A DNA stretch of 64,000 bases from Bacteroidota bacterium (GCA_023251455.1 JAHEYT010000033.1:50323-114322); one strand, 5' to 3'. Counted from the first letter of the stretch, positions 43,739 to 52,901 are shown. Notes: generated by a model not told the origin, from the letters alone. Numbers and translations are program-made.

Positions 43739-44251
43739 ATGTTTATGCAAGATCCTAAAATATGGAACCTTATATCAGGTCACTTGGCTGAAGATGAGTC
43801 ACAAGAAGATCAGGAAATGTTCTTAAAATGGTTCAATCAAAGCGAAAAGAACAAAGCGTATTTCTATCAAGTGAAAAGGGTATGGGATCATTCTGATGTC
43901 GAAGATGATGCGTTTTTAAAAATTAAAGAATCCTGGACTTTTCGTGAGAAATTTTCGTTTCTCAGAATTAAGAGCTTCATCTTTCGACAAGCGCTTGGGA
44001 ACCTGGTTGGTTTTACGGTTGGGATGTGGGTAACGACGACTTTCTCTCACACTGTTTTAGAAAGAAAAAACATTAAGAATCTTTTTGGATTAGTGAAGCG
44101 AAAAAATGTCGTAGTCGATGATATTCCTCACTGGATACAAGTCGGGATGTCTATTTTAGTTGGCTTTATTGTGCTTGAGTTAATTAATTATTTCTTTCAA
44201 ACAAAACAATATTTGCATTTGTGGAACTATATCAGAAGGACAAAGAGATAG
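43739..44251 (+). CDS. Small membrane protein with an anti-sigma (FecR N-terminal)-like segment
   Basis: A 170-residue protein. Residues about 5-60 (ISGHLAEDESQEDQEMFLKWFNQSEKNKAYFYQVKRVWD) match the pattern of the short cytoplasmic helical domain at the start of FecR-type anti-sigma factors. Two hydrophobic segments follow (about 84-103 and 140-158), but there is no periplasmic FecR domain. No sigma factor gene lies beside it. The sequence TACATTTG at 43723-43730 could be a -7 element, but it lies only nine bases before the first ATG; a second in-frame ATG is at 43745. Function unknown; a degenerate or specialised anti-sigma factor is one possibility. Confidence 0.5.
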   Translation: MFMQDPKIWNLISGHLAEDESQEDQEMFLKWFNQSEKNKAYFYQVKRVWDHSDVEDDAFLKIKESWTFREKFSFLRIKSFIFRQALGNLVGFTVGMWVTTTFSHTVLERKNIKNLFGLVKRKNVVVDDIPHWIQVGMSILVGFIVLELINYFFQTKQYLHLWNYIRRTKR

Positions 44252-44260
44252 TTCTACACT

Positions 44261-47200
44261 TTATTCACCAACTCCTTCCAACACCTCTTTCGCCTTTTTC
44301 ACACTTTTCACCTTTTCAAAAGTCAGTGATAGCCTGTTGTTGCCTTCTTTCATGCGGCAGGTTTGGGGATGGGTTTGCACGTAGCGAAGTACCTGGCTAA
44401 ATGCGGGCGATTGGTAAAATACTGATTGCGGATCGGAAATAAAGTGGCAAACCATTTTGTGGTTCTTCAGGATAATCTTTTCCATTCCCAACTTTATGGC
44501 AGCCCAACGCAGGCGAACCACCTCAATCAATTCAATGCTTTCGTTTGGTAATTTGCCAAAACGGTCGGCCAGTCCGGCTTCGAACTGCACCAAAGCGTCT
44601 TCGCTTTCAAGGTTATCCAATTCGCGGTAAAGCAGCATTCGTTCCGAAGTGCTTTGTATGTATTTATCCGGAAACAGCAATTGCAAATCGGTATCAATCT
44701 GGCAATCGCTGCCGAATTTCACATTCAGGAAGGCCTGCGACGAATCTTCTTTTTCGTCTTTAAACAGTTCTTTGAAATCGGTTTGTTTCAATTCCTGAAT
44801 GGCTTCGTTCAGGATTCGGTGGTAGGTTTCGAACCCAATGTCGGCAATAAAGCCGCTCTGTTCAGCGCCCAGCAAATTTCCTGCGCCACGAATGTCCAAA
44901 TCCTGCATGGCAATGTTGAAGCCGCTGCCCAGCTCCGAAAATTCTTCGATGGCGCGTAAACGACGGCGAGCTTCGGTGGTGACTGTCGAAAGTGGTGGCG
45001 CCAACAGGTAGCAGAACGCTTTTTTGTTCGAACGGCCAACCCGTCCGCGTAACTGGTGCAAATCGCTCAAGCCAAAGTTTTCTGCATGATTGATGATAAT
45101 CGTATTCGCATTCGGAATATCCAGCCCCGACTCGATAATGGTGGTCGAAATCAAAACATCGAATTCGCCGTTGATAAAACTCATCATTACATTTTCGAGT
45201 TTTTCACCGTCCATCTGCCCATGCCCAACTATCGTGCGAACGCCCGGCACAATCTTTTTGATGACCGCTTCCACCTCGTAAATATTCGACACCCGGTTAT
45301 GGAGAAAAAATACCTGTCCTTCGCGCGCCAACTCGTATTGAATGGCTTCGCGGATAATATCTTCGCTAAACCCGTGCAGTTCGGTTTGTATCGGGTATCG
45401 GTTGGGTGGCGGAGTTTGGATGATCGACAAGTCGCGGGCACCCATCATTGAAAATTGTAAGGTACGCGGAATCGGCGTGGCAGTCAGCGTGAGTGTATCC
45501 ACGTTGACTTTCATCTGTTTCAGTTTTTCCTTCACCGATACGCCAAATTTCTGCTCCTCGTCTACAATCAGTAGTCCCAGATCTTTAAAGATGACCTGTT
45601 TGCCAACCAGTTTGTGGGTGCCAATAAGGATGTCCACTTTTCCGGCTTTGGTATCTTCCAAAACCTGTTTCACATCGGCAGCTTTTCGCAATCGACTAAT
45701 ATATTCGACCCTAGCCGGAAAGTCGGCAAGCCGGTCGGTAAAGGTTTTGAAATGCTGAAGCGCCAGAATGGTCGTTGGAACAAGCACTGCCACCTGTTTG
45801 CTGTCAGCAACCGCTTTAAAAGCAGCACGAATCGCAATTTCGGTTTTGCCGAAACCTACGTCGCCGCAAACCAGCCGGTCCATCGGAATTTCCTTTTCCA
45901 TGTCTTCCTTCACAGCAATGGTCGATTTCACCTGGTCGGGCGTGTCCTCGTAAATAAACGAAGCTTCCAATTCGGTTTGAAGGTACGAATCGGGCGAAAA
46001 AGCGAATCCGCGTTCCTGACGGCGGGCAGCGTACAATTCGATCAATTCTTTGGCAATGTCCTTTACCTTCAGCTTGGTGCGGTCTTTTAGCTTTTGCCAG
46101 GCACCGCTGCCCAATTTGCTGATGTTTGGCTCTGTGCCGTCTTTGCCTTTGTATTTTGAAATACGGTGCAGGTTGTGGATGCTAACCAACAGCACATCGT
46201 TGTCTTTATAATTCAACCGGATTGCTTCCTGAAGCTTGCCATCGACCTCAGTTTTTACCAAGCCCATAAATTTGCCGATGCCGTGATCAACATGAACCAC
46301 CCAGTCGCCCGTATGCAACTTGTTCAGTTCTTTAAACGTAATGCTGTCGCGCTCAGCTTTGCGTGTTTTGATTTCGAAACGGTGGTAGCGCTCAAAAATC
46401 TGGTGGTCGGTATAGCAGCAAATCTTCCGGTCGTGATCGATAAATCCTTCGTGCAAGGTAAAATTCACCGGACGAAAAGTCACGCTCAGTCCTTTGTCAT
46501 CGAAAATTGCTTTCAGGCGGTCGGTTTGCGAAACGTTGGTCGATAGGATATAATTGGTAAAACCGAAATTCTGATAGTCGACCAGGTTTTCGGCCAACAT
46601 ATCGAAATTTTTGTGGAAAACAGGTTGGTGATTGGTATGATAGGTAACTTTTTTTGAATACTTGAAATAGATTTTCTGCCCAAATTCGGCACAAGTGAAG
46701 CGTTTAATTTCCTTTGCGAAAACTTCTCCTGAAAGCAACTTCGTAAACCATGCTTTACGCTCCTCTTCGGTTTCAGCCTTTTCAATTGTCTGTTCGAAAT
46801 TGAACTGCATCAGGTCAACAATCAGCTGAATATCATTCATAAAGAGCAGAGTATCTGCATGAATAAAATCGAGAAAGCTGATTCGCTCTTCGCCTTTTAA
46901 ATCTTGCTGAATGTTGGGGATGATGCTGATCCGGGTCAGCGCTTCCTTCGAAATCTGGTTGTCGAGGTTGAAACTGCGGATCGTGTCCACTTCGTCGCCA
47001 AAAAAGTCGAGGCGGTACGGATCTTCGCTCGAAAACGAATAAACATCCACGATACTTCCCCGAATGGAATACTGGCCGGGTTCGTACACAAAATCAACCC
47101 GCTCGAAACCGTATTCAAACAGCACTTCGTTTATAAATTCGATGGAAAGTTTATCACCTTTGGTCACCTGAAAAGTATGCGAAGCAAGCCCTTCACCCGA

Positions 47201-47617
47201 AATTACCTTTTCGACCAAAGCTTCAGGATAAGTAACAATGAGCAACTGATTTTCGGCCTTTAGGCGATTGAGTACTTCGGTTCTCAGGATGATATTTTCC
47301 TGCTCGATGGTTTCGTAATGCACCGACCGTTTGTACGACGAAGGGAAAAACAGCACCGGAAATTCAGGAAGAAGAATATTCAGGTCGTCGTAAAAATAGG
47401 CGGCTTCTTCCTTGTCGTTCAGGCAAATAACGAAAGTTTTTTGTATTTCTTCGGAAAGTAAACTGGTTAATATGCTTCGCGACGAGCCAACAAGTCCCTG
47501 CAGGTGAATCTTTTCACCCGGGGTATTCAACAGCTGGCACAATTCGTCGGTGAGATCGTGCTTCCTAAACAGACTCCTAAAATCCTTCCGCTCCAAAATC
47601 AAAATGTTAGGTCGCAA
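44261..47617 (-). CDS. mfd: Transcription-repair coupling factor
   Basis: DNA translocase that removes stalled RNA polymerase and recruits excision repair. The 1118-residue protein has the UvrB-like N-terminal region (about 1-330), the RNA-polymerase-interacting module (HTGDWVVHVDHGIGKFMGL, about 445-463), the helicase core with Walker A GDVGFGKTE, the DEEQ box (IVDEEQKFG), TATPIPRTL and GRVGRS, and the C-terminal autoinhibitory domain. All motifs are intact. No ATG is available in frame near the N-terminus; the frame begins with TTG at 47617, with further TTG codons within eight residues. The sequence TACATTTG overlaps that first TTG, so the true start may be one of the later TTGs. It converges on the preceding small gene with a 9-bp gap. 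Confidence 0.95.
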   Translation of the reverse strand: MRPNILILERKDFRSLFRKHDLTDELCQLLNTPGEKIHLQGLVGSSRSILTSLLSEEIQKTFVICLNDKEEAAYFYDDLNILLPEFPVLFFPSSYKRSVHYETIEQENIILRTEVLNRLKAENQLLIVTYPEALVEKVISGEGLASHTFQVTKGDKLSIEFINEVLFEYGFERVDFVYEPGQYSIRGSIVDVYSFSSEDPYRLDFFGDEVDTIRSFNLDNQISKEALTRISIIPNIQQDLKGEERISFLDFIHADTLLFMNDIQLIVDLMQFNFEQTIEKAETEEERKAWFTKLLSGEVFAKEIKRFTCAEFGQKIYFKYSKKVTYHTNHQPVFHKNFDMLAENLVDYQNFGFTNYILSTNVSQTDRLKAIFDDKGLSVTFRPVNFTLHEGFIDHDRKICCYTDHQIFERYHRFEIKTRKAERDSITFKELNKLHTGDWVVHVDHGIGKFMGLVKTEVDGKLQEAIRLNYKDNDVLLVSIHNLHRISKYKGKDGTEPNISKLGSGAWQKLKDRTKLKVKDIAKELIELYAARRQERGFAFSPDSYLQTELEASFIYEDTPDQVKSTIAVKEDMEKEIPMDRLVCGDVGFGKTEIAIRAAFKAVADSKQVAVLVPTTILALQHFKTFTDRLADFPARVEYISRLRKAADVKQVLEDTKAGKVDILIGTHKLVGKQVIFKDLGLLIVDEEQKFGVSVKEKLKQMKVNVDTLTLTATPIPRTLQFSMMGARDLSIIQTPPPNRYPIQTELHGFSEDIIREAIQYELAREGQVFFLHNRVSNIYEVEAVIKKIVPGVRTIVGHGQMDGEKLENVMMSFINGEFDVLISTTIIESGLDIPNANTIIINHAENFGLSDLHQLRGRVGRSNKKAFCYLLAPPLSTVTTEARRRLRAIEEFSELGSGFNIAMQDLDIRGAGNLLGAEQSGFIADIGFETYHRILNEAIQELKQTDFKELFKDEKEDSSQAFLNVKFGSDCQIDTDLQLLFPDKYIQSTSERMLLYRELDNLESEDALVQFEAGLADRFGKLPNESIELIEVVRLRWAAIKLGMEKIILKNHKMVCHFISDPQSVFYQSPAFSQVLRYVQTHPQTCRMKEGNNRLSLTFEKVKSVKKAKEVLEGVGE

Positions 47618-47796
47618 ATGTACGCATAAATGAAGGAAAGTGTTCTCGCAGAATCAGGGATTGAACTCCACCTATAAAATATTACACACTTCCGGTGGAG
47701 ATGAACATTGAAAAGTTGTTTTTTTTTGATTCTTTTGTCAAAGTTTTCTCCGAGTTGCTATTTCTAAAAGTAAAGCTCACGAAATGGTAACCGATG

Positions 47797-47914
47797 GGTA
47801 AAAATGGAAACGTTTTTGCCTCCCGTAGGAATTACATCCTTAATTTGGAAAGGAGATACAGTTTAGCTTATCATGCGCACTTCTTCATCCGGAGAAGACT
47901 GTATCCGTTTTTTT
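47797..47914 (+). promoter_or_regulatory. Structured leader with terminator-like hairpin before the Moco operon
   Basis: Two structures precede the molybdenum-cofactor genes. The first is GGTAAAAA/TTTTTGCC at 47797-47804 and 47813-47820, around a GGAAAC-containing loop. The second is GATACAGT/ACTGTATC at 47855-47862 and 47898-47905, enclosing an inner hairpin CTTCT/AGAAG (47880-47884, 47893-47897) and followed at 47908-47914 by seven Ts. A hairpin followed by T7 within a leader, 30 bp before the start codon, is the layout of a transcription attenuator. I do not recognise a known riboswitch class. The rest of 47618-47944 shows no gene. Confidence 0.45.
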
Positions 47915-47944
47915 GTCGGGTTTGGGAAAGAAATATTCGAATGT

Positions 47945-48493
47945 ATGGAACCTATCGTAATCCCTCAGTTGCTATTAATTGCCGGAACCGGACGCAATAC
48001 CGGAAAAACAACTTTTGCTTGCCAGATTCTCCGGAAATTCAGTTCGGTAAAATCTATTTATTCCATCAAAATTACGCCTCACTTTCACAAGAATATACAA
48101 AGCGGAAAAGTTATTCTTCAAGCCAACAATTTGTATATTGCAGAGGAAACCGATTTCACAACAACAAAAGACAGCTCGCTGATGCTTGGATCGGGTGCGC
48201 AAAAATCTTTTTTTTTGATGGCAACTGATGAGAATCTGATGGAAGCTTTTCACAAGATCATTCAGATGATTCCATCAGGCTCTTTTATCGTCTGTGAATC
48301 CGGCGGATTGCGTCACCATGTTGTTCCCGGATTGTTTTTCATGATGAATAAAGCGGAGGTAGAAAAGATAAAGCCGGACGCAGAAAAGTTATTGTTGCTT
48401 GCTGACCGGGTAATTACTTTCGATGGAGAAAAAATTGATTTTGATATTCATTCAATTGAAATAAATAATAACCGATGGAAAATAAAACAATGA
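47945..48493 (+). CDS. MobB-like P-loop GTPase of molybdenum cofactor metabolism
   Basis: A 182-residue protein with an N-terminal nucleotide-binding loop LIAGTGRNTGKTTFACQIL (about 10-28). Later it has FIVCESGGLRHHVVPGLFF, a switch-like segment found in MobB-type and related P-loop proteins. MobB assists attachment of GMP to molybdopterin. The ATG at 47945 is preferred because the frame upstream of it overlaps the structured leader. It is first in the operon, and moeA overlaps its last 19 bp. The classical MobA partner is not in this window, so exact function is not certain. Confidence 0.65.
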   Translation: MEPIVIPQLLLIAGTGRNTGKTTFACQILRKFSSVKSIYSIKITPHFHKNIQSGKVILQANNLYIAEETDFTTTKDSSLMLGSGAQKSFFLMATDENLMEAFHKIIQMIPSGSFIVCESGGLRHHVVPGLFFMMNKAEVEKIKPDAEKLLLLADRVITFDGEKIDFDIHSIEINNNRWKIKQ

Positions 48494-49665
48494 TTCCATT
48501 TGCCGAAGGCCTTGAAACGATAAAAAGATTTGCCCTTCCTCTAGGTACAGAACAGGTGGATTTGTTTCGTGCTTTAAATCGGACGCTTGCCGAAGATGTA
48601 TTTTCGGATATTTCCATGCCACCATTTAATAAATCGGCAATGGATGGTTATGCCTGTCGGAAGTCGGATGTAAAAAATCTGCTGCAGGTAATCGAAGAAA
48701 TACCAGCCGGATCTATCCCCACCAAGTCAATTGGAGAAAATCAGTGCGCCCGCATCATGACCGGGGCAATGGTTCCTGAAGGAGCTGATTGGGTGATCAT
48801 GAAAGAACACATTGAAGAGGTTGGCCCAAATCTGGTAAGGTGCAATCGCGAGACTGTCAATGCAAATATTTGCTACATGGGCGAAGATGTAAAGCTCGGC
48901 GACCGTGTCTTAAAAAAGGGCGATGTTATTTCGCCGTCGCACATTGCCATTTTGGCGTCAGTCGGATGTTATAAGCCAATGGTGTATAAAATTCCATCGG
49001 TAGCTATTATTTCTTCCGGAGATGAATTGGTCGAGCCCCATGAAATACCCGGCATTTCGAAAATCAGGAACAGCAACAGTTACCAGTTAGTGGCGCAGGC
49101 AAAACAAATGGGCATTGATGCCGATTACCTGGGCATTGTGCGTGATGACGAAACTGCCATACGAAATGTGCTTTCTCAGGCTATTGAAAAATATGAGGTG
49201 ATCGTCATTTCGGGCGGAGTATCGGTTGGCGATTTTGATTTTGTGCCGAAAATTCTGAAAGAGCTGAATGTGAACATTCGGGTTCATGGTATGGATGTAA
49301 AACCTGGAAAACATTTGCTTTTCGGAGAAAAAGAGAATCATTTTATTTTCGGAATGCCAGGCAATCCGGTTTCGTCGTTTGTTCAATTCGAGGTATTGGT
49401 GAAACCATTTCTGAATGTCCTGATGGGTAAAACTGTTGATGAAAATTTTCTGTATTTGCCAATTGCAGCGGATTACAAGCGTAAAAAAGCCGATCAATTA
49501 ATTTTTGTTCCGGTTATCCTGACCAAAGAAGGAACGATTCAACCTCTTGAATATCATGGTTCGGCACATATTCATGCCTACACATTTGCCAACGGAATTA
49601 TGGAAATGCCCCAAAACCGTCTGGAATTTAAAATAGGAGATATCGTTTGTGTACGACCGCTTTAA
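48475..49665 (+). CDS. moeA: Molybdopterin molybdenumtransferase MoeA
   Basis: Inserts molybdate into adenylylated molybdopterin. The 396-residue protein shows the MoeA signatures MPPFNKSAMDGYACR (about 43-57), ARIMTGAMVPEGADWVI (about 98-114), SSGDELVEP (about 181-189), RNSNSYQL, SGGVSVGDFDFVP and GMPGNPVSSFVQF, then a C-terminal beta domain. All active-site Asp and Ser positions of the fold are present. It overlaps mobB by 19 bp upstream and moaA by 17 bp downstream, so translation is coupled through the operon. Confidence 0.95.
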   Translation: MENKTMIPFAEGLETIKRFALPLGTEQVDLFRALNRTLAEDVFSDISMPPFNKSAMDGYACRKSDVKNLLQVIEEIPAGSIPTKSIGENQCARIMTGAMVPEGADWVIMKEHIEEVGPNLVRCNRETVNANICYMGEDVKLGDRVLKKGDVISPSHIAILASVGCYKPMVYKIPSVAIISSGDELVEPHEIPGISKIRNSNSYQLVAQAKQMGIDADYLGIVRDDETAIRNVLSQAIEKYEVIVISGGVSVGDFDFVPKILKELNVNIRVHGMDVKPGKHLLFGEKENHFIFGMPGNPVSSFVQFEVLVKPFLNVLMGKTVDENFLYLPIAADYKRKKADQLIFVPVILTKEGTIQPLEYHGSAHIHAYTFANGIMEMPQNRLEFKIGDIVCVRPL

Positions 49666-50449
49666 CCGACATATCAATTACCTTCGGATTTCGGTAACCG
49701 ATCGGTGCAACTTGCGCTGCCAGTATTGCATGCCCGAAGACGGAATCCGGTTGATGAATCATCAGGATATTCTTTCGTTCGAAGAAATTACCGAAGTGGT
49801 TCGTGTGGCTGTCGGTCAGGGTATCGATAAGTTTCGGATTACCGGTGGAGAACCGCTGGTTCGCAAAGATATTGTGACATTGGTTTCGCAGATGGCTTCC
49901 GTTAGTGGAGTTAAAGACCTTTCGATAACAACCAACGGAATTCTTCTGAAAGAACTTGCCCAACCGCTTAAAGATGCTGGCTTACGTCGTGTGAATATTA
50001 GTCTCGACACATTGAATCCACTAAAATTCAGCGAAATAACCCGAGGCGGTGACATTCACAAAGTTTTGCGGGGCATTCAGGCAGCAAAAGCAGCCGGGTT
50101 GGAGCCGATCAAAATTAACTGTGTGGTATTTAAATCTTCCAACGAAGCGGATGCGCTGGAAGTCAAAGAATATGGCCGAATGAACAACCTTCAGGTGAGA
50201 TTTATTCGTCAAATGAATCTTGAAAGTGGCGAATTTTCGGTTGTTGAAGGCGGCGAAGGCGGAAATTGTAGTCAATGTAACCGGTTAAGACTTACCGCCA
50301 ACGGGATGGTCAAACCGTGTTTGTTCGATGAACAGGAATTTTCGGTTCGCGAATTGGGTGCCGAAAAAGCTTTATTGAGTGCATTGAATTCGAAACCTTT
50401 AAATGGGTGTTTTAACAGCAAAGGAAGTTTTTATAATATTGGAGGATAA
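49649..50449 (+). CDS. moaA: GTP 3',8-cyclase MoaA, short form
   Basis: Radical-SAM enzyme that starts molybdopterin synthesis from GTP. The first cluster motif is CNLRCQYC (about residues 20-27), followed by the SAM region ITGGEPLVRKDI. The second cluster is CSQCNRLRLTANGMVKPC, with the CxxC-x13-C spacing expected of MoaA. The protein ends in FYNIGG; the terminal Gly-Gly is required for catalysis in known MoaA proteins. At 266 residues it is about 60 shorter than the usual 320-340, because the linker before the second cluster is cut to NLESGEFSVVEGGEGGN. The start is GTG at 49649, inside the end of moeA; no ATG precedes the Cys motif. Confidence 0.9.
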   Translation: MYDRFNRHINYLRISVTDRCNLRCQYCMPEDGIRLMNHQDILSFEEITEVVRVAVGQGIDKFRITGGEPLVRKDIVTLVSQMASVSGVKDLSITTNGILLKELAQPLKDAGLRRVNISLDTLNPLKFSEITRGGDIHKVLRGIQAAKAAGLEPIKINCVVFKSSNEADALEVKEYGRMNNLQVRFIRQMNLESGEFSVVEGGEGGNCSQCNRLRLTANGMVKPCLFDEQEFSVRELGAEKALLSALNSKPLNGCFNSKGSFYNIGG

Positions 50450-50453
50450 ACCG

Positions 50454-50912
50454 ATGACCAAATTAACTCATACTGATTCTCAGGGAAATGCCCGCATGGT
50501 GGACGTGGGCGACAAAGAAATTCAATTGCGTGTGGCTAAAGCTTCAGGAAATATCCTTCTTTCTGAGGAAACCGTAAGCCTGATCAGGCAAAACTTGCTC
50601 AAAAAAGGCGATGTACTAACTGTTTCTGAAATTGCGGGAATTCAGGCTGCCAAACGCACTTCGGAGCTTATCCCGCTTTGCCACAACATTGTTTTGAACA
50701 AAGTACTCGTCAAGGCTATTCTGACTGATACAGGTGTGACCATCAACAGCGAAGTGCGGTGTACCGGTATTACCGGGGTTGAAATGGAAGCCCTTACTGC
50801 CGTTAGTGTGGCTCTACTTAACGTTTACGATATGTGTAAAGCCGTTGATAAAACTATGGTGATTGGCGGGATACAACTGATCGAAAAAACAAAAACCAAC
50901 TTAGCCGGATAA
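50454..50912 (+). CDS. moaC: Cyclic pyranopterin monophosphate synthase MoaC
   Basis: Works with MoaA to make cyclic pyranopterin monophosphate. The 152-residue protein has ARMVDVGDKEIQLRVA near the start, GIQAAKRTSELIPLCHNIVLN (active-site Lys and His region), GVEMEALTAVSVALLNVYDMCKAVDK (the most conserved block) and the terminal GGIQLIEKTK. The ATG at 50454 is chosen because GGAGG lies nine bases upstream (50441-50445); an earlier in-frame start would overlap the end of moaA. It follows moaA by 4 bp. Confidence 0.95.
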   Translation: MTKLTHTDSQGNARMVDVGDKEIQLRVAKASGNILLSEETVSLIRQNLLKKGDVLTVSEIAGIQAAKRTSELIPLCHNIVLNKVLVKAILTDTGVTINSEVRCTGITGVEMEALTAVSVALLNVYDMCKAVDKTMVIGGIQLIEKTKTNLAG

Positions 50913-50913
50913 T

Positions 50914-51846
50914 ATGCAGAAGATAAAAGTACTGTCGGTGAATATCTCCGAAAAAAAAGGGACAATCAAATTGCCGGTTGATAAAATCAGCCTTTCAAAT
51001 ACTGGTGTAAAGGGCGATGCCCATGCCGGAATGTGGCACCGTCAGGTTAGTTTGCTTGGGCGCGAGAGTTTTGAAAAGATGGAATCTTCGGCAGGCCGCA
51101 AGCTTCAATATGGCGAATTTGCCGAAAACATCACCACCGAAGGGATGCTGCTCTATCTGATGAAGCCTTTTGATCGGCTCATCTCCGGAAATATTGTCCT
51201 TGAAGTTACCCAGATTGGAAAAAAATGTCATGGTACAAACTGCTCCATTTATAAGGAAACCGGCGATTGTGTGATGCCCAAGGAAGGCATTTTCTGTCGG
51301 GTGATTCAAGGTGGGGAACTTCAGGAGGGAGACATTCTGGAATACCATCCGAAAGTGATAAAGGTACATGTTATTACCCTCAGCGACAGGGCCAGCCAAG
51401 GCATTTACGAAGATAAAAGCGGCCCGCTGTTAAAAAAACTTTCAGAAGATTTTTTCTCAGGAAATGGCGGACAGGTTTCGGTTGAAATCTCAGTAATTCC
51501 TGATGATGAGGCCCAATTAAGAGCATTGCTGGAGTTTTTGATTGAGAAGAAAAATGACATCATCTTCACAACCGGAGGCACAGGAATCGGGCCGAGAGAC
51601 ATTACTCCCGATGTTGTAAAATCGATACTCGACAAAGAAATACCGGGCATCATGGAAATGATACGGGTAAAATATGGCATGCAATTTCCAAATGCGCTGG
51701 TCAGCAGGAGCATTGCCGGTGTTGCCGGAAAAACGCTGATTTATGCACTTCCCGGAAATCCGAAAGCTGTGAAGGAATATGCTGACGAAATATTTAAAAC
51801 AGTGGAACATTCGTTCAGGATGTTACACAATATTGATGAGCACTAA
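50914..51846 (+). CDS. MOSC domain-MogA/MoaB fusion protein
   Basis: A 310-residue two-domain protein. Residues 1-150 are a MOSC domain: GVKGDAHAGMWHRQVSLLGRES at about 32-53, GEFAENITTEG, and CHGTNCSIYKETGDCVMPKEGIFCRV with the conserved Cys that binds sulfur or molybdenum. Residues about 152-310 are a MogA/MoaB-type molybdopterin adenylyltransferase: VHVITLSDRASQGIYEDKSGP, FTTGGTGIGPRDITPD and YALPGNPKAVKEY. The second half would activate molybdopterin for MoeA, encoded in the same operon. The MOSC half may place a sulfur ligand or carry the cofactor. It begins one base after moaC. The genes moaD, moaE and moeB are absent from the window. Confidence 0.9.
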   Translation: MQKIKVLSVNISEKKGTIKLPVDKISLSNTGVKGDAHAGMWHRQVSLLGRESFEKMESSAGRKLQYGEFAENITTEGMLLYLMKPFDRLISGNIVLEVTQIGKKCHGTNCSIYKETGDCVMPKEGIFCRVIQGGELQEGDILEYHPKVIKVHVITLSDRASQGIYEDKSGPLLKKLSEDFFSGNGGQVSVEISVIPDDEAQLRALLEFLIEKKNDIIFTTGGTGIGPRDITPDVVKSILDKEIPGIMEMIRVKYGMQFPNALVSRSIAGVAGKTLIYALPGNPKAVKEYADEIFKTVEHSFRMLHNIDEH

Positions 51847-52007
51847 ACCGCTGGCACTTTAATTTGCAAATAGCTCAACTTCAGAAAAAGAAATTACGAA
51901 TCAATCGCGGAAAAAGAAACAAAATTGATCTGAACTCAGTATGGATTGAGTATTATTGTATTCAATTTTAATTAGTTAGTTGAATCTGATTTTAAAAACT
52001 GCACGCC

Positions 52008-52901
52008 ATGAGTAAAGATTCAAAAAAGAAACACTCGAAACATGAAGGCAAACACCTTAAACATGTTGAACCGGAGAAGAAGGATCATCGGCTGATTAGT
52101 AAAAAAAAATACAATAAGGAACTGCGGAAGCTCGAGATTGAGTTAATCAAACTTCAGGAATGGGTAAAATTCAAGCAGCTCAAGGTGGTCGTTTTGTTCG
52201 AGGGACGCGATGCTGCAGGCAAAGGAGGCGTGATTAAACGAATTACCGGACCATTGAATCCGCGTATTTGCCGGATAGCAGCTTTGGGTACTCCGACTGA
52301 AAAAGAAAAGTCGGAGTGGTATTTTCAACGATATACAAAACATCTCCCCTTTGGAGGCGAAATCGTTTTGTTCGACCGTAGCTGGTATAATCGGGCAGGG
52401 GTTGAACGGGTGATGGGGTTTTGTACAGAAGAACAATACCTGGAATTTTTCAGAAGTTGCCCCGAATTTGAGCAGATGCTGATCCGTTCAGGAATTATCC
52501 TGGTTAAATACTGGTTTTCGGTTTCGGATGAAGAACAGGAGGAACGCTTTCAGGATCGGATAAACGATCCGACAAAGACATGGAAAATAAGCCCGATGGA
52601 CATTGCCTCACGCGAAAAGTGGGTTGAATACTCCAAAGCCAAAGATGAAATGTTTATACATACGGATACAAGTGAAGCTCCATGGTATGTAGTTCCGGCT
52701 GACAATAAAAAGCTGGCACGACTGAACTGCATCAGTCATCTTTTGAGCATGATTCCGTATGAAACACTTCCTGCTGAACCAATTATTCTGCCACCACGAA
52801 AGGAAAATTCGGCTTATGTTAGGCCTCCGATTTCAGATCAGACTTTTGTTCCTGACCGATATGGCCGTAAAAAAGTGAACTCGGAAGTTGATCCAGACTA
52901 A
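52008..52901 (+). CDS. ppk2: Polyphosphate kinase 2
   Basis: Uses polyphosphate to phosphorylate nucleoside diphosphates or monophosphates, or the reverse. The 297-residue protein has a basic N-terminal tail, Walker A in LFEGRDAAGKGGVIKRI (about 65-81), the lid region GTPTEKEKSEWYFQRY, Walker B-like FDRSWYNRAGVERVMGFC (about 124-141), then WFSVSDEEQEERFQDR. These are the PPK2 family signatures with the single-domain length of class I. It stands alone between the Moco operon and corA, with a 161-bp gap upstream in which no strong promoter was found. Confidence 0.93.
   Translation: MSKDSKKKHSKHEGKHLKHVEPEKKDHRLISKKKYNKELRKLEIELIKLQEWVKFKQLKVVVLFEGRDAAGKGGVIKRITGPLNPRICRIAALGTPTEKEKSEWYFQRYTKHLPFGGEIVLFDRSWYNRAGVERVMGFCTEEQYLEFFRSCPEFEQMLIRSGIILVKYWFSVSDEEQEERFQDRINDPTKTWKISPMDIASREKWVEYSKAKDEMFIHTDTSEAPWYVVPADNKKLARLNCISHLLSMIPYETLPAEPIILPPRKENSAYVRPPISDQTFVPDRYGRKKVNSEVDPD

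Noticed and set aside
47797..47914. Naming the leader as the known Moco, TPP or cobalamin riboswitch
   Set aside because: None of the consensus core sequences could be matched by eye, so only a general attenuator is proposed.
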